This document shows positions 37,521 to 46,149 of a stretch of 64,000 bases of DNA, piece after piece; positions within the stretch are counted from its first letter, which is position 1, and each line of letters begins with the position of its first letter. Source of the stretch: Pseudonocardia abyssalis (GTDB lineage: Bacteria > Actinomycetota > Actinomycetes > Mycobacteriales > Pseudonocardiaceae); assembly GCF_019263705.2 (NCBI RefSeq), contig NZ_JADQDK010000001.1, positions 5,270,001-5,334,000 on the forward strand, in the 5' to 3' direction. The notes beneath the pieces were generated by a model. It was given only the letters and a program-made list of their open reading frames with translations, ran no database searches and was not told where the DNA came from. Made by a program: the position numbers and the translations under genes.

Positions 37521-38621
37521 ATGCGCGGATCCCGTGACGTACGGCGCCCGGCGACGCTCGCGTCCCTGGCCGCCGAGCTCGGCGTGTCCCGCACCACCGT
37601 CTCCAACGCCTACAACCGCCCCGACCAGCTCTCCGCCCCGTTGCGGGCGCGGGTACTGGAGGCGGCCCGGCGGCTCGGCTACCCCGGGCCCGACCCCGTC
37701 GCCCGGTCCCTGCGGACGCGCCGCGCGGGCGCGGTGGGGCTGCTGCTCACCGAGGCGCTGTCCTACGCGTTCCGCGACCCGGCGGCCACCGGCTTCCTGG
37801 AGGGGCTGGCGCTGGCCTGCGAGCGGGCGGGGTCCGGGCTGCTGCTGGTGCCGGTCAGTCCCGAACTCGCCGACGTCACCGCGGTGCACCAGGCGGGCGT
37901 CGACGGCTTCGTCGTCTACTCGGTGCGCGAGGACGACCCGCACTTCAAGGCCGTGCTGGAGCGTCCGGTGCCCACCGTGGTGTGCGACCAGCCGCTGCAC
38001 GTCGAGGGTGTCGACCGGGTGGGCATCGACGACCGCGCCGCGATGCTCGACCTCGCCCGCCACCTCACCGGGCTGGGCCACCGGCGCATCGGGGTGCTCT
38101 GCATGCGCCTGGGCACCGGGCGATACGACGGCCCGGCCGACGACGACCGGCAGAACGGCTCGACCTACCCGGTACAGCGCAACAGGCTCGGCGGCCTGCG
38201 GGACGGGCTCGCCGAGGCCGGGATCGACTGGGCGGGCGTCCCCGTGCACGAGCGGTTCGCCCACAGCGTCGACGCGGGACAGTCGGCCGCAGCGGAGCTC
38301 CTCGCCGCCCACCCGGAGATCACCGCGATCGCCTGCACGTCCGACATCCTCGCCCTCGGCGCGCTGCGCCACGCCGCCGAGCGCGGGCTGAGCGTGCCCG
38401 AGGACCTCACGGTCACGGGCTTCGACGGCGTCCCGGAGGGCCTGCGCGCCGGGCTGACGACGGTCCGCCAGCCCGTCCTGGAGAAGGGGCGGGCGGCCGG
38501 TGAGCTGCTGCTCGACCGCGGCGACCGCAACCGACCCCGCACCGTCCTGCTGCCCACCGAGCTGATCGTCGGTACCACCGGGGCGGCGCCGCGCGCGGAG
38601 CGCTGGTTCCCCGGCTGGTAG
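37521..38621 (+). CDS. LacI-family transcriptional regulator
   Basis: A 366-residue regulator. The N-terminal HTH is TLASLAAELGVSRTTVSNAYN followed by the hinge helix RAGAVGLLLTE region. A periplasmic-binding-protein-like sensor domain covers the rest (GVDGFVVYSVRED, IAMLDLARHLTGLGHRRIGVL-like core, TVTGFDGVPEG). The ligand is probably a sugar or nucleoside. TACGGT 9 bases before ATG 37521 is a possible -10. No target operon is obvious next to it; otsB/otsA are convergent. Confidence 0.88.
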   Translation: MRGSRDVRRPATLASLAAELGVSRTTVSNAYNRPDQLSAPLRARVLEAARRLGYPGPDPVARSLRTRRAGAVGLLLTEALSYAFRDPAATGFLEGLALACERAGSGLLLVPVSPELADVTAVHQAGVDGFVVYSVREDDPHFKAVLERPVPTVVCDQPLHVEGVDRVGIDDRAAMLDLARHLTGLGHRRIGVLCMRLGTGRYDGPADDDRQNGSTYPVQRNRLGGLRDGLAEAGIDWAGVPVHERFAHSVDAGQSAAAELLAAHPEITAIACTSDILALGALRHAAERGLSVPEDLTVTGFDGVPEGLRAGLTTVRQPVLEKGRAAGELLLDRGDRNRPRTVLLPTELIVGTTGAAPRAERWFPGW

Positions 38622-39371
38622 CTAGGCCTGCGAACGGGTGGCGAGCAGCAGTTCCAGCACCCGGGCGACGTCGGGCGGGCCCGCGACCCGGTGACCGGCC
38701 ACGGTGTCGCCGTCGCCGACCTTCACCCCGACGTCGCCGGGGCCCAGCCGGGCGAACGCGGTCTCGTCGGTGACGTCGTCGCCCGCGAAGAGCACCGCGT
38801 CGGCGCCCACGCGCTCGCGCAGCACGTCGACGGCCATGCCCTTGTTCACCTGTAGTACGGCGAGGTCGAGCACGTCCTTGCCCGGGGTGGCGTCGACGCC
38901 GGGGCGGGCGGCGGGGCCGGTGCGCACGGCGTCGAGCACCCGCGGACCGACCTCGGGCCCGGTGCCCCGCACGTGCACCGCGATCCCCGCGGGCTTGTGC
39001 TCGAGCTTCACGCCCGGCTCGCCGTCGACGAGCGCGGTGACCTCGGCGGTCAGGGCGTCGAGCAGGGCGCGCTGGTCGTCGTCGAGGACGGCGCCGCCGT
39101 CGTCGAACTCCCCGCCGTGGCTGCCGACCAGCCGGATCGGCGTGCCGAAGCCGGAGGTGGCGGCGAGGTCGGCCAGCCCGCGTCCGGAGACCAGCGCCAC
39201 GACGGTGCCGGGCAGCGTCGCGAGCGAGCCGAGCGCTGCGGCCGACTCCGGCAGCGGTCGCGACTCCGACGGCACGTCGACGAGGGGGGCGAGCACGCCG
39301 TCGAAGTCGAGGGCGACGAGCAGCGTTCTCGCCGAAGCGATCTCGCGGATCGCGGCGTCGAGGTCGGTCAC
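38622..39371 (-). CDS. otsB: Trehalose-phosphatase
   Basis: A 249-residue HAD-superfamily phosphatase that removes phosphate from trehalose 6-phosphate. Motif I is [14 protein letters not shown] (nucleophile Asp), [12 protein letters not shown] is motif II, Lys lies in [15 protein letters not shown], and motif III is [15 protein letters not shown] 39371 overlaps the otsA stop, so OtsA and OtsB are translated together. The gene starts immediately after the convergent LacI gene ends. Confidence 0.92.
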   Translation of the reverse strand: MTDLDAAIREIASARTLLVALDFDGVLAPLVDVPSESRPLPESAAALGSLATLPGTVVALVSGRGLADLAATSGFGTPIRLVGSHGGEFDDGGAVLDDDQRALLDALTAEVTALVDGEPGVKLEHKPAGIAVHVRGTGPEVGPRVLDAVRTGPAARPGVDATPGKDVLDLAVLQVNKGMAVDVLRERVGADAVLFAGDDVTDETAFARLGPGDVGVKVGDGDTVAGHRVAGPPDVARVLELLLATRSQA

Positions 39372-40759
39372 GACGGCAGCCCCAGCGCGTCGAGGAAGGA
39401 GCGGGCCCAGCGGTCGACGTCGTTCGAGAGCACCTGGCGGCGCAGCGACTTCATCCGCTTGCGCGACTCCGCCGCCGGCATCGTCAACGCCTGGTGCAGC
39501 GCGTTCTTGACTCCGTCGGTGTCGTGCGGGTTGACCAGCACCGACTCCTTGAGCTCGATCGCGGCGCCGGCGAACTCCGAGAGCACGAGCACGCCGCCGA
39601 GGTCGCTGCGGCAGGCCACGTACTCCTTGGCGACGAGGTTCATACCGTCGCGCAGGGGCGTGACCAGCATGACGTCGGCGGCGACGAAGAACGCGGCGAG
39701 CTCGTCGCGGGGCAGCGCCTGGTGCAGGTAGTGCAGCACCGGGTGCCCGACGCGCGCGAACGTGCCGTTGATCCGGCCCACCGACTGCTCGATGCCCGCG
39801 CGCATCGTCTGGTAGTGCTCGACGCGCTCGCGGCTGGGTGTGGCGAGCTGGATCATCACGGTGTCGCCGGCGCGGTCCTCCTGCAGCAGCTCCTCGAACG
39901 CCCGGAGCCGGACGTCGATGCCCTTGGTGTAGTCGAGGCGGTCGACGCCGAGGATGACGCGCTCCGGGTTGCCCAGGTCGTTGCGGATCTCCTTCGCGCG
40001 CTGCTGCACCTCCGGGGTGCGGGAGAGCTCGTCGAGCTGCGCGGAGTCGATGGAGATCGGGAACGCGCCGAGCTTGACGGTGCGCCCGTCGTAGCTGACC
40101 TCGTTGCGCGCGCCCGGCTTGGCGTCGGTGAAGCGGGTGGCGAGCCAGCGGAAGTTGCGGACGCCGCCGGGGGTGTGGAAGCCGACGAGGTCGGCGCCGA
40201 GCAGCCCCTCGACGATCTCCTTGCGCCACGGCAGCTGCTGGTAGAGCTCCGTGGGTGGGAACGGGATGTGCAGGAAGAAGCCGATGCGCAGGTCGGGGCG
40301 CAGCACGCGTAGCTCCGCGGGGAGGAGCTGGAGCTGGTAGTCCTGGATCCAGACCGTGGCGTTCGGCGCGGCCACCTCGGCGACGGCCTCGGCGAACCGC
40401 TTGTTGACCCGGACGTAGGCCTGCCACCAGTGCCGGTGGAACGCGGGCGGTGCGACGACGTCGTGGTAGAGCGGCCACAGCGTGCCGTTGGAGAAACCCT
40501 CGTAGTAGTCCTCGACGTCCTTCGACGTGAGCATCACCGGGTGCAGCGTCAGCCCGTCCTCGACGAACGGCTCGGCCTCGGCGTCGGCGAGACCCGGCCA
40601 GCCGACCCACGCCCCCTCACGGCTGCGCAGCATCGGCTCCAGCGCTGTGACCAGGCCGCCGGGGCTGCGCTTCCACCGCTGCGTGCCGTCCGGGAGCTTC
40701 TCCAGGTCCACCGGCAGCCGGTTGGCCACCACCACGAACTCGGCGCTCTGTTCGGCCAC
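39368..40759 (-). CDS. otsA: Alpha,alpha-trehalose-phosphate synthase
   Basis: A 463-residue GT20 glycosyltransferase joining a nucleotide-glucose and glucose 6-phosphate. Features: [12 protein letters not shown] at the start, [42 protein letters not shown] (substrate-binding Asp/Lys) and [16 protein letters not shown] with the donor-binding site. Length is normal. With otsB it makes trehalose, an osmoprotectant and cell-envelope precursor. Confidence 0.95.
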   Translation of the reverse strand: MAEQSAEFVVVANRLPVDLEKLPDGTQRWKRSPGGLVTALEPMLRSREGAWVGWPGLADAEAEPFVEDGLTLHPVMLTSKDVEDYYEGFSNGTLWPLYHDVVAPPAFHRHWWQAYVRVNKRFAEAVAEVAAPNATVWIQDYQLQLLPAELRVLRPDLRIGFFLHIPFPPTELYQQLPWRKEIVEGLLGADLVGFHTPGGVRNFRWLATRFTDAKPGARNEVSYDGRTVKLGAFPISIDSAQLDELSRTPEVQQRAKEIRNDLGNPERVILGVDRLDYTKGIDVRLRAFEELLQEDRAGDTVMIQLATPSRERVEHYQTMRAGIEQSVGRINGTFARVGHPVLHYLHQALPRDELAAFFVAADVMLVTPLRDGMNLVAKEYVACRSDLGGVLVLSEFAGAAIELKESVLVNPHDTDGVKNALHQALTMPAAESRKRMKSLRRQVLSNDVDRWARSFLDALGLPS

Positions 40760-40798
40760 GGACTCTCCTCGTCGTACGGGTCATCGACGGCGGTGAGC

Positions 40799-42211
40799 CT
40801 ACGCGGCGCCGGGCTCCGGTGCGGGTTCCGCGACGGCCGGTCCGGACGGGCGGACCGGGCGCGTCAGGAAGTCGCCGAGGGCCACCCCGGCTGCGAGGGC
40901 GAGCCCGATGCCCAGTGCGAGCGTGATCGTCACCAGGCCGTCGGAGACGCCCTCGATGGCGAGCTGGTAGAAGCCGCGGTAGGCGCTGAACCCGGGCAGC
41001 AGCGGGGTGATGCCGGCCAGGGTGATCACCAGTGGCGGCACCCCGCCGCCGCGGCGGAACAGGCCCGCGGCGAGCCCGACGACGATCGCGGCGGCGCCGG
41101 TCGCGGCCACCGGGCCGATGCCCGCGACCTGCACCAGCAGGCTGTAGCTGCTGAAACCGGCCGCGCCGGCGATCGCCGCGGCCAGCAGCGAGCGCCCGGG
41201 GGCGTAGCCGGCGAGCGCGTAGCAGGCGGCGGCGACCCCTGCGGCCACGGTGGACAGCCAGAACCGCCCGATCCCGGTCGGCAGTTCGCCCGCCACCTCC
41301 AGCGGCGGCGCGAACTCCAGCCCGACGCGCAGGCCCATCACGACCCCGACCAGCAGACCGGCGGAGAGCAGGAGGATCTCCATCGCCCGGCCCGCCGAGG
41401 TGACGTAGTTGCCGGTGATCGCGTCCTGCACGGTGCCGACGACCGACAGGCCGGACAACAGCACCGTGATCGTCGCGGCGATGACGAGCGACGGCCGGGT
41501 GCCCGGCGGGAACGCGCCGACGCCGAACAGGGTCACCGTCGCGCCCGTGGCGAGCGCCCCGCCGACGACCTGCTGGAAGAACGCGGGCAGTCCGCGGCGG
41601 TTGAGCAGCCGCCCGATCCGGTCGATCGCGGCGGTGACGGCGAACGCGTAGAGGCCGGTGATCCAGCCGCCGCCGAGGAGCACCGCGATCGACGCGGCCA
41701 GCCCGGCCCACCCGACCGTGGCCACCCATCGCGGGTACGGGTGCCGCGAGCGGACGGCCTCGGACAGCTCGATCGCCGCGGTGCGCACGTCGACCGAGCC
41801 GCTCTCGACGCGCTCGATGATCCTCCCGACGGCGATCAGCCGCGTGAGGTCGAGCGAGCGGTACTGCACCAGCCGCATCGACGTCACCGGGGCGGCGGCC
41901 ATCCCGCGATGGCAGCACATGGTGATCGAGGTGAACGTGATGTCCACGTCGACCGCCGAGAGGCCCGCCGCCGCCGCCAGGCGCAGCATGACACCCGTCG
42001 TCTCGTCGACGCTCTCGCCGCTGGACAGCAGCACCTCGCCCACGCGCATACAGAGGTCGAGCACCTCCTGCACCCGGGCGTCGTCGGGTACCTGGGGCCC
42101 GATCGGCCACAGCAGCTGCATGCTGGGCGGCCCGGGTTGCAGCAGGTCGTGGGCCTCCTTGCGGAGCTTGCTGCGGACGCGCCGGGTGAAGCGGGGGGGC
42201 TGGTCGGACAT
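40799..42211 (-). CDS. ThrE-family threonine/serine exporter
   Basis: A 470-residue protein with both ThrE halves fused. The N-terminal region (DLCMRVGEVLLSSGESVDETT, then DVDITFTSITMCCHRG) is the conserved DUF1212 domain; about ten membrane helices follow, including GFSAYRGFYQLAIEG. It exports small amino acids using the proton motive force. The C-terminal ten residues are Pro/Ala-rich. Stands alone upstream of otsA. Confidence 0.88.
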   Translation of the reverse strand: MSDQPPRFTRRVRSKLRKEAHDLLQPGPPSMQLLWPIGPQVPDDARVQEVLDLCMRVGEVLLSSGESVDETTGVMLRLAAAAGLSAVDVDITFTSITMCCHRGMAAAPVTSMRLVQYRSLDLTRLIAVGRIIERVESGSVDVRTAAIELSEAVRSRHPYPRWVATVGWAGLAASIAVLLGGGWITGLYAFAVTAAIDRIGRLLNRRGLPAFFQQVVGGALATGATVTLFGVGAFPPGTRPSLVIAATITVLLSGLSVVGTVQDAITGNYVTSAGRAMEILLLSAGLLVGVVMGLRVGLEFAPPLEVAGELPTGIGRFWLSTVAAGVAAACYALAGYAPGRSLLAAAIAGAAGFSSYSLLVQVAGIGPVAATGAAAIVVGLAAGLFRRGGGVPPLVITLAGITPLLPGFSAYRGFYQLAIEGVSDGLVTITLALGIGLALAAGVALGDFLTRPVRPSGPAVAEPAPEPGAA

Positions 42212-42269
42212 GCTCAGCCGCTCGTGACGGCGAGGGTCGTGCGGGGCATGGACGCCAGGGTAGGGGCCG

Positions 42270-43469
42270 TCAGACGACGGCTGCGGCGGGCGTCGTCACG
42301 GCGTCCGCGGGATCGAGCCGACGCGCCGTGAGCAGGGCGATCACGGCGAGACCCGCTGTGGCGAGCATCACCACGGCCATCGCCGCCGCGCTCGATCCGA
42401 CGAGCGGCGACACGGCGGCACCCAGCCCGAACTGGAGGGCCCCGAGCAGGGCCGACCCGGTGCCGGCGACGTCACGGACGTGGTTCGTGGCCAGCGCGGT
42501 CGCGTTGCCCATGATCAGTCCCAGGCTCGCCACGGTCAGGAACAGCAGCGCCAGCACCGGCCAGGTCGGGGCGCCGGCCAGCGTCACCACCACCAGCAGC
42601 GCCGCGGCGGCCGTGACGAGTACCGCGACGCCGATCGTGGCCTTGAGTCGCGGGTCGGCGTCCCAGCGCGCGCCGAGCAGGGAGGCGAGGACCAGGCCCC
42701 CCGCGTTCGCCGCGAACGCCGCTGCGTACCCGGTCGTCGAGAGGCCCAGCACGTCCTGCAGCACGAACGACGACCCGGAGATGTAGGCGAACATGGTGCT
42801 GAACGACAGGCCGAGCACCAGGGTCCAGGCGAGGTAGGGGCCGCGGCGCAGGACCGAGGCGATGTCGGCGGCGGTGCGGCGCAGACCGCCGCTGCGACGG
42901 CGCTCCACGGGCAGCGACTCGGGAACCGCCACCAGCACGCCGACCACCATCAGCACGGCGAGCCCGGCCAGTACGCCGAAGATCCCGCGCCAGCCGATCG
43001 ACTCGACCAGTCCGCTGCCGATCAGTGGCGCGACGACCGGGGCGACCCCGTTGATCGCCATCATCAGCGTGAACAGCTGGGCGGTGCGGCGACCCGAGGT
43101 CCGGTCGACGATCACCGCGCGCGCCAGCACGATGCCCGCCGCTCCCGCGAAGCCCTGGACGAACCGCGCACCCACCATGAACTCGATGCTCGGCGCGAAC
43201 GCCACCGCGACCCCGGCCAGCGTGCACACCGAGGCGCCGATCAGGAGCAGCGGCCGCCGCCCGCGCGCGTCGGACAGTGGGCCGATGACGAGCTGCCCGA
43301 CCGCGAGCCCCACCAGGAACGCGGTGAGCGTCAGCTGCACCCCCGACGCGGTCGTGCCGAGGTCGTCGACGACGTGGGGGAGTGCGGGCAGGTACATGTC
43401 CGTGGCGAGCGGCGCGATCGACGTCAGCAGGGCGAGGACGGTGATCCAGAGCTTCTCGGCACGAGGCAT
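42270..43469 (-). CDS. Bcr/CflA-type MFS drug efflux transporter
   Basis: A 399-residue major facilitator with about 12 helices. The family signature APLATDMYLPALPHVVDDLG is in helix 1; motif A is GPLSDARGRRPLLL; GFAGAAGIVLARAVIVD is in helix 4-5. Such proteins export bicyclomycin, chloramphenicol or similar compounds. ATG 43469. It is divergent from a MarR gene across 43 bases of AT-rich sequence, the classic repressor-pump pair. Confidence 0.87.
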   Translation of the reverse strand: MPRAEKLWITVLALLTSIAPLATDMYLPALPHVVDDLGTTASGVQLTLTAFLVGLAVGQLVIGPLSDARGRRPLLLIGASVCTLAGVAVAFAPSIEFMVGARFVQGFAGAAGIVLARAVIVDRTSGRRTAQLFTLMMAINGVAPVVAPLIGSGLVESIGWRGIFGVLAGLAVLMVVGVLVAVPESLPVERRRSGGLRRTAADIASVLRRGPYLAWTLVLGLSFSTMFAYISGSSFVLQDVLGLSTTGYAAAFAANAGGLVLASLLGARWDADPRLKATIGVAVLVTAAAALLVVVTLAGAPTWPVLALLFLTVASLGLIMGNATALATNHVRDVAGTGSALLGALQFGLGAAVSPLVGSSAAAMAVVMLATAGLAVIALLTARRLDPADAVTTPAAAVV

Positions 43470-43512
43470 AGTTATGACGTTAGATATAAAATAGTCGCGT
43501 AGCCTGCCGGAT
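43470..43512. promoter_or_regulatory. AT-rich divergent promoter between MFS pump and MarR gene
   Basis: The stretch GTTATGACGTTAGATATAAAATAG is far more AT-rich than its surroundings and contains TATAAA and TAGATA -10-like hexamers. It is too short for more than one repressor dimer and probably holds the MarR operator for both genes, though no perfect palindrome is visible. Confidence 0.45.
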
Positions 43513-43959
43513 GTGACCGACTCGGAGCTCCGGACCATCGCCACCGCCGTCCACGTGCTGTCCCGGTCCCTGCACCGCCGCGGCGTCGCGCAGGTGGGTC
43601 TCGACGTCCTGCCGCCGTCGGAGTCGGAGGTGCTGCAGCAGATCGGGGCCCGTCCGGGGTCCTCGGTCTCCGAGGTCGCCCGCGCCCTGCGCCTGCAGAC
43701 CAGCAACGTCAGCACGTCCGTCCGCGGCCTCGTCGCCCGCGGCCTGGTCGACCGCACCACCGATCCCGACGACCAGCGCCGTACGCTCCTGTGGCACAGC
43801 CCCGACGCGGTGCGGCACCGGGAGATGCTGGAGAAGGCCTGGGCCGCCATCCTCGCCGACCTGCTCTCCGGTGACGACGAAGCCCTCCTCCGCGCCGCCG
43901 CCCCCGCCATCGAGCGCCTGGCCCGGGCCGTCACGGCCGACCCGGCCCGGACGCTCTAG
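43513..43959 (+). CDS. MarR-family transcriptional regulator
   Basis: A 148-residue winged-helix protein: LPPSESEVLQQIGARPGSSVSEVARAL (HTH), LQTSNVSTSVRGLVARGLVDR (recognition helix and turn), DPDDQRRTLLWHSP (wing, with the conserved D-x-R). GTG 43513. Divergent from the Bcr/CflA-type pump, which it likely represses until a drug-like ligand binds. It is the last backbone gene before the tRNA and the mobile element. Confidence 0.87.
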   Translation: MTDSELRTIATAVHVLSRSLHRRGVAQVGLDVLPPSESEVLQQIGARPGSSVSEVARALRLQTSNVSTSVRGLVARGLVDRTTDPDDQRRTLLWHSPDAVRHREMLEKAWAAILADLLSGDDEALLRAAAPAIERLARAVTADPARTL

Positions 43960-43972
43960 GATCGACACACCG

Positions 43973-44047
43973 GCCGGTGTAGCTCAGTGGTAGAGCACTC
44001 GCCTTGTAAGCGAAAGGTCGTCGGTTCGATCCCGACCTCCGGCTCCA
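43973..44047 (+). tRNA. tRNA-Thr (anticodon UGU)
   Basis: A 75-base cloverleaf. Acceptor GCCGGTG pairs with CTCCGGC; the D-arm is GCTC/GAGC; the anticodon arm is CTCGC-CTTGTAA-GCGAA with anticodon TGT; the T-arm is GTCGG-TTCGATC-CCGAC; CCA is encoded. Two pairs are mismatched, C27-A43 and U6-U67. The integrase gene starts 89 bases after it, so this is the insertion site (attL or attR side) of the element. Confidence 0.93.
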
Positions 44048-44136
44048 GGTCTGACCAGCAGCTTCTTCACCGACAAGATCGTCTTTGCGACACTCGTGCC
44101 ACGGGATGTGCCGCGAACCGCGGGACAATTGGCGAC

Positions 44137-45414
44137 ATGGCAGGGCGTCCAGCGGTCGGCAAGGCCCGCGCGAGAGGCAATATCGGCACTCTCCGTAGCG
44201 GCGCGCTGAGGGTGCGCGCCTACGCCGGCGTCGACCCGGTGACGGGGCAGCGGCACGACCTGGTGGCCATCATCCCGCCCGGCCCCGACGCCAAGCGCGA
44301 GGCGAAGCGCACCCTGGACCGGTTCCTGCACGAGATCGCGGAGAAGCGGAACCCGCGCACGTCCGCGACGGTCGACCAGCTGCTCACCCGCTACCTCGAC
44401 CAGTTCGACGGCGCCCCCAACACCCTCACGATCTACCGCAGCTACATGCGCAACCACGTCTCCCCGTTCATCGGGCACGTGAAGGTCGGCGCGCTCGACG
44501 CCGAGATCCTGGACGCTCTGTACGCCGAGCTCCGCCGGTGCCGGCTGCACTGCAACGGCAAGCGCGGCCCGCAGCACTGGAGCCGTCACGAGCACGCGTG
44601 CGACCGCCGCTGCGCCCGCCCGCACGTCTGCCGCCCCCTGGGCGCGTCGGTGGTCCGCCACGTCCACTTCCTGCTCTCCGGCGCGTTCGAGCGGGCCGTG
44701 CGGTGGCGGTGGGTGGGGATCAACCCGGTCACGATGGCCTCCCCGCCGCCCGCGCCGCGGCCGAACCCGCAACCGCCATCACCGCGCGAGGCGGCCCGGA
44801 TCGTCGAGGAGTCCTGGAAGGACCCGGACTGGGGCGCGCTGGTCTGGACGGCGATGACGACGGGCGCCCGTCGAGGCGAGCTGTGCGCACTCCGCCTGCA
44901 CTCGGTGGACCTAGACGAGGGCCGCGAGACGCTGTGGCTGCGCCGGGCGATCCGCAAGGAACACGGGGTGCTCGTCGAGGCGGAGCTGAAGACCCACCAG
45001 CAGCGGCGGGTCGCGCTCGACGCCGAGACGGCAGAGATTCTGCGCGAGCACGTCGACCGCGCCCGCACCCGTGCAAGGTCCCTCGGGCTCAATCTGCCCG
45101 CCGACGCCTTCCTGTTCTCCGGCTCGCCCGACAGCTCGACCTCCCCGATCCCGGACAGCGTGACGCAGCGGTACGACCGCTTGGCAGTGCGGCTCGGGAT
45201 CGCGACGACGTTTCACCGCCTCCGTCACTACTCGGCCACCGAGCTCATCGCCGCGGGCGTCGACCCGAGGACGGTTGCAGGCCGGCTTGGTCACGGCGGG
45301 GGCGGCACGACCACCCTAAAGACCTACTCAGCCTGGGTATCGGAGGCTGATCAACGAGCGGCCAGGAGTCTCGGAGGTCGGATGCCCAAGCGTCCACCCA
45401 CCAGGAGGGAGTAG
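44137..45414 (+). CDS. int: Tyrosine recombinase (site-specific integrase)
   Basis: A 425-residue phage-type integrase. It has an N-terminal arm-binding region (GNIGTLRSGALRVRAYAGVDP), a SAM-like core-binding domain (LTRYLDQFDGAPNTLTIYRSYM), an unusual Cys/His cluster near 145-170 (CRLHCNGKRG, HEHACDRRCARPHVC) that may bind zinc, and a catalytic domain with Arg245 (TGARRGEL), His360-x-x-Arg363 (HRLRH), GRLGHGGG and Tyr397. ATG 44137 is chosen over upstream starts that would run into the tRNA. Catalyses integration into tRNA-Thr. Confidence 0.93.
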   Translation: MAGRPAVGKARARGNIGTLRSGALRVRAYAGVDPVTGQRHDLVAIIPPGPDAKREAKRTLDRFLHEIAEKRNPRTSATVDQLLTRYLDQFDGAPNTLTIYRSYMRNHVSPFIGHVKVGALDAEILDALYAELRRCRLHCNGKRGPQHWSRHEHACDRRCARPHVCRPLGASVVRHVHFLLSGAFERAVRWRWVGINPVTMASPPPAPRPNPQPPSPREAARIVEESWKDPDWGALVWTAMTTGARRGELCALRLHSVDLDEGRETLWLRRAIRKEHGVLVEAELKTHQQRRVALDAETAEILREHVDRARTRARSLGLNLPADAFLFSGSPDSSTSPIPDSVTQRYDRLAVRLGIATTFHRLRHYSATELIAAGVDPRTVAGRLGHGGGGTTTLKTYSAWVSEADQRAARSLGGRMPKRPPTRRE

Positions 45415-45609
45415 CAGCCACTCGCGCGCCATCCGCTACTTGAGCATCATCGCAACCCGTCATCTACGGGCGGTGGCGACAAGATCATCAGGACGCGCGC
45501 TAGGCGTCTACTGTTGTGGGCGCGCGACGGTGAAGGTGCGGAGGTTGCCTGTGACTCGCCCGGTCTCGCTCCTCATGACGGAGGGCCCGCTAGCCCTACA
45601 GTGTGCGCC

Positions 45610-46149
45610 GTGTCCCATCCCCAACCGGCCTCGGCCAGCGAGCCTGACCTACCGGAACTGTCGGGGCTGTGTGCGTCACTTGACGCCAACGGGCAGAAGG
45701 CGCGCTTCGGAGTGGCCTACGTCCGGGGCATCTGTGCGCAGGCGGGGGTGGGTTTCACGGAGACTTCACCAGACGAGGACGTACAGGCGATCGACGGTGA
45801 CGTCAAGTTCAAGGAGGCGAGTGTGGGTGTGCAGGTGAAGTGCACGAGCTCGCTGACGATCGGCGGTCGCAGTGCTAGCTGGGAACTTGATCCTGCTTGG
45901 ATCCGCAAGTGGTCGGATGCGCTACTGCCTGTCTACTTCGTTCTTGTGATTGTCAACAAGAATCCAGCGGCCTGGCTTTCACATGATAAGAACGGGACAA
46001 CTTGCCGAGCCGCCGCCTTTTGGACGCGGATCTCGCCGGTCGACCTGGGTGCCCGAATTGATGTCCCGAAGAGTCAGCGTTTGACAGCTGAAACCTTGAC
46101 GATCTGGCATCGCGACATGCTCGAATCCTTTACAGGGGGGGCGGCATGA
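45610..46149 (+). CDS. DUF4365-like putative PD-(D/E)XK nuclease
   Basis: A 179-residue protein resembling DUF4365: G-x-x-F-x-E then DVQAIDGDVKFKEASVGVQVKCTSS, where the Asp and the Q-V-K give the spacing of a PD-(D/E)XK active site, followed by a W-rich core. TACAGT ends 7 bases before GTG 45610, indicating a leaderless start. It overlaps the next gene by ATGA. GC content falls sharply here. A nuclease role, possibly in defence, is inferred; the family assignment is from motif reading only. Confidence 0.6.
   Translation: MSHPQPASASEPDLPELSGLCASLDANGQKARFGVAYVRGICAQAGVGFTETSPDEDVQAIDGDVKFKEASVGVQVKCTSSLTIGGRSASWELDPAWIRKWSDALLPVYFVLVIVNKNPAAWLSHDKNGTTCRAAAFWTRISPVDLGARIDVPKSQRLTAETLTIWHRDMLESFTGGAA

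Noticed and set aside
40430..42331. 633-codon plus-strand frame opposite otsA and thrE
   Set aside because: Gly/Arg/Asp-rich shadow of the ThrE exporter gene; no protein-like features.
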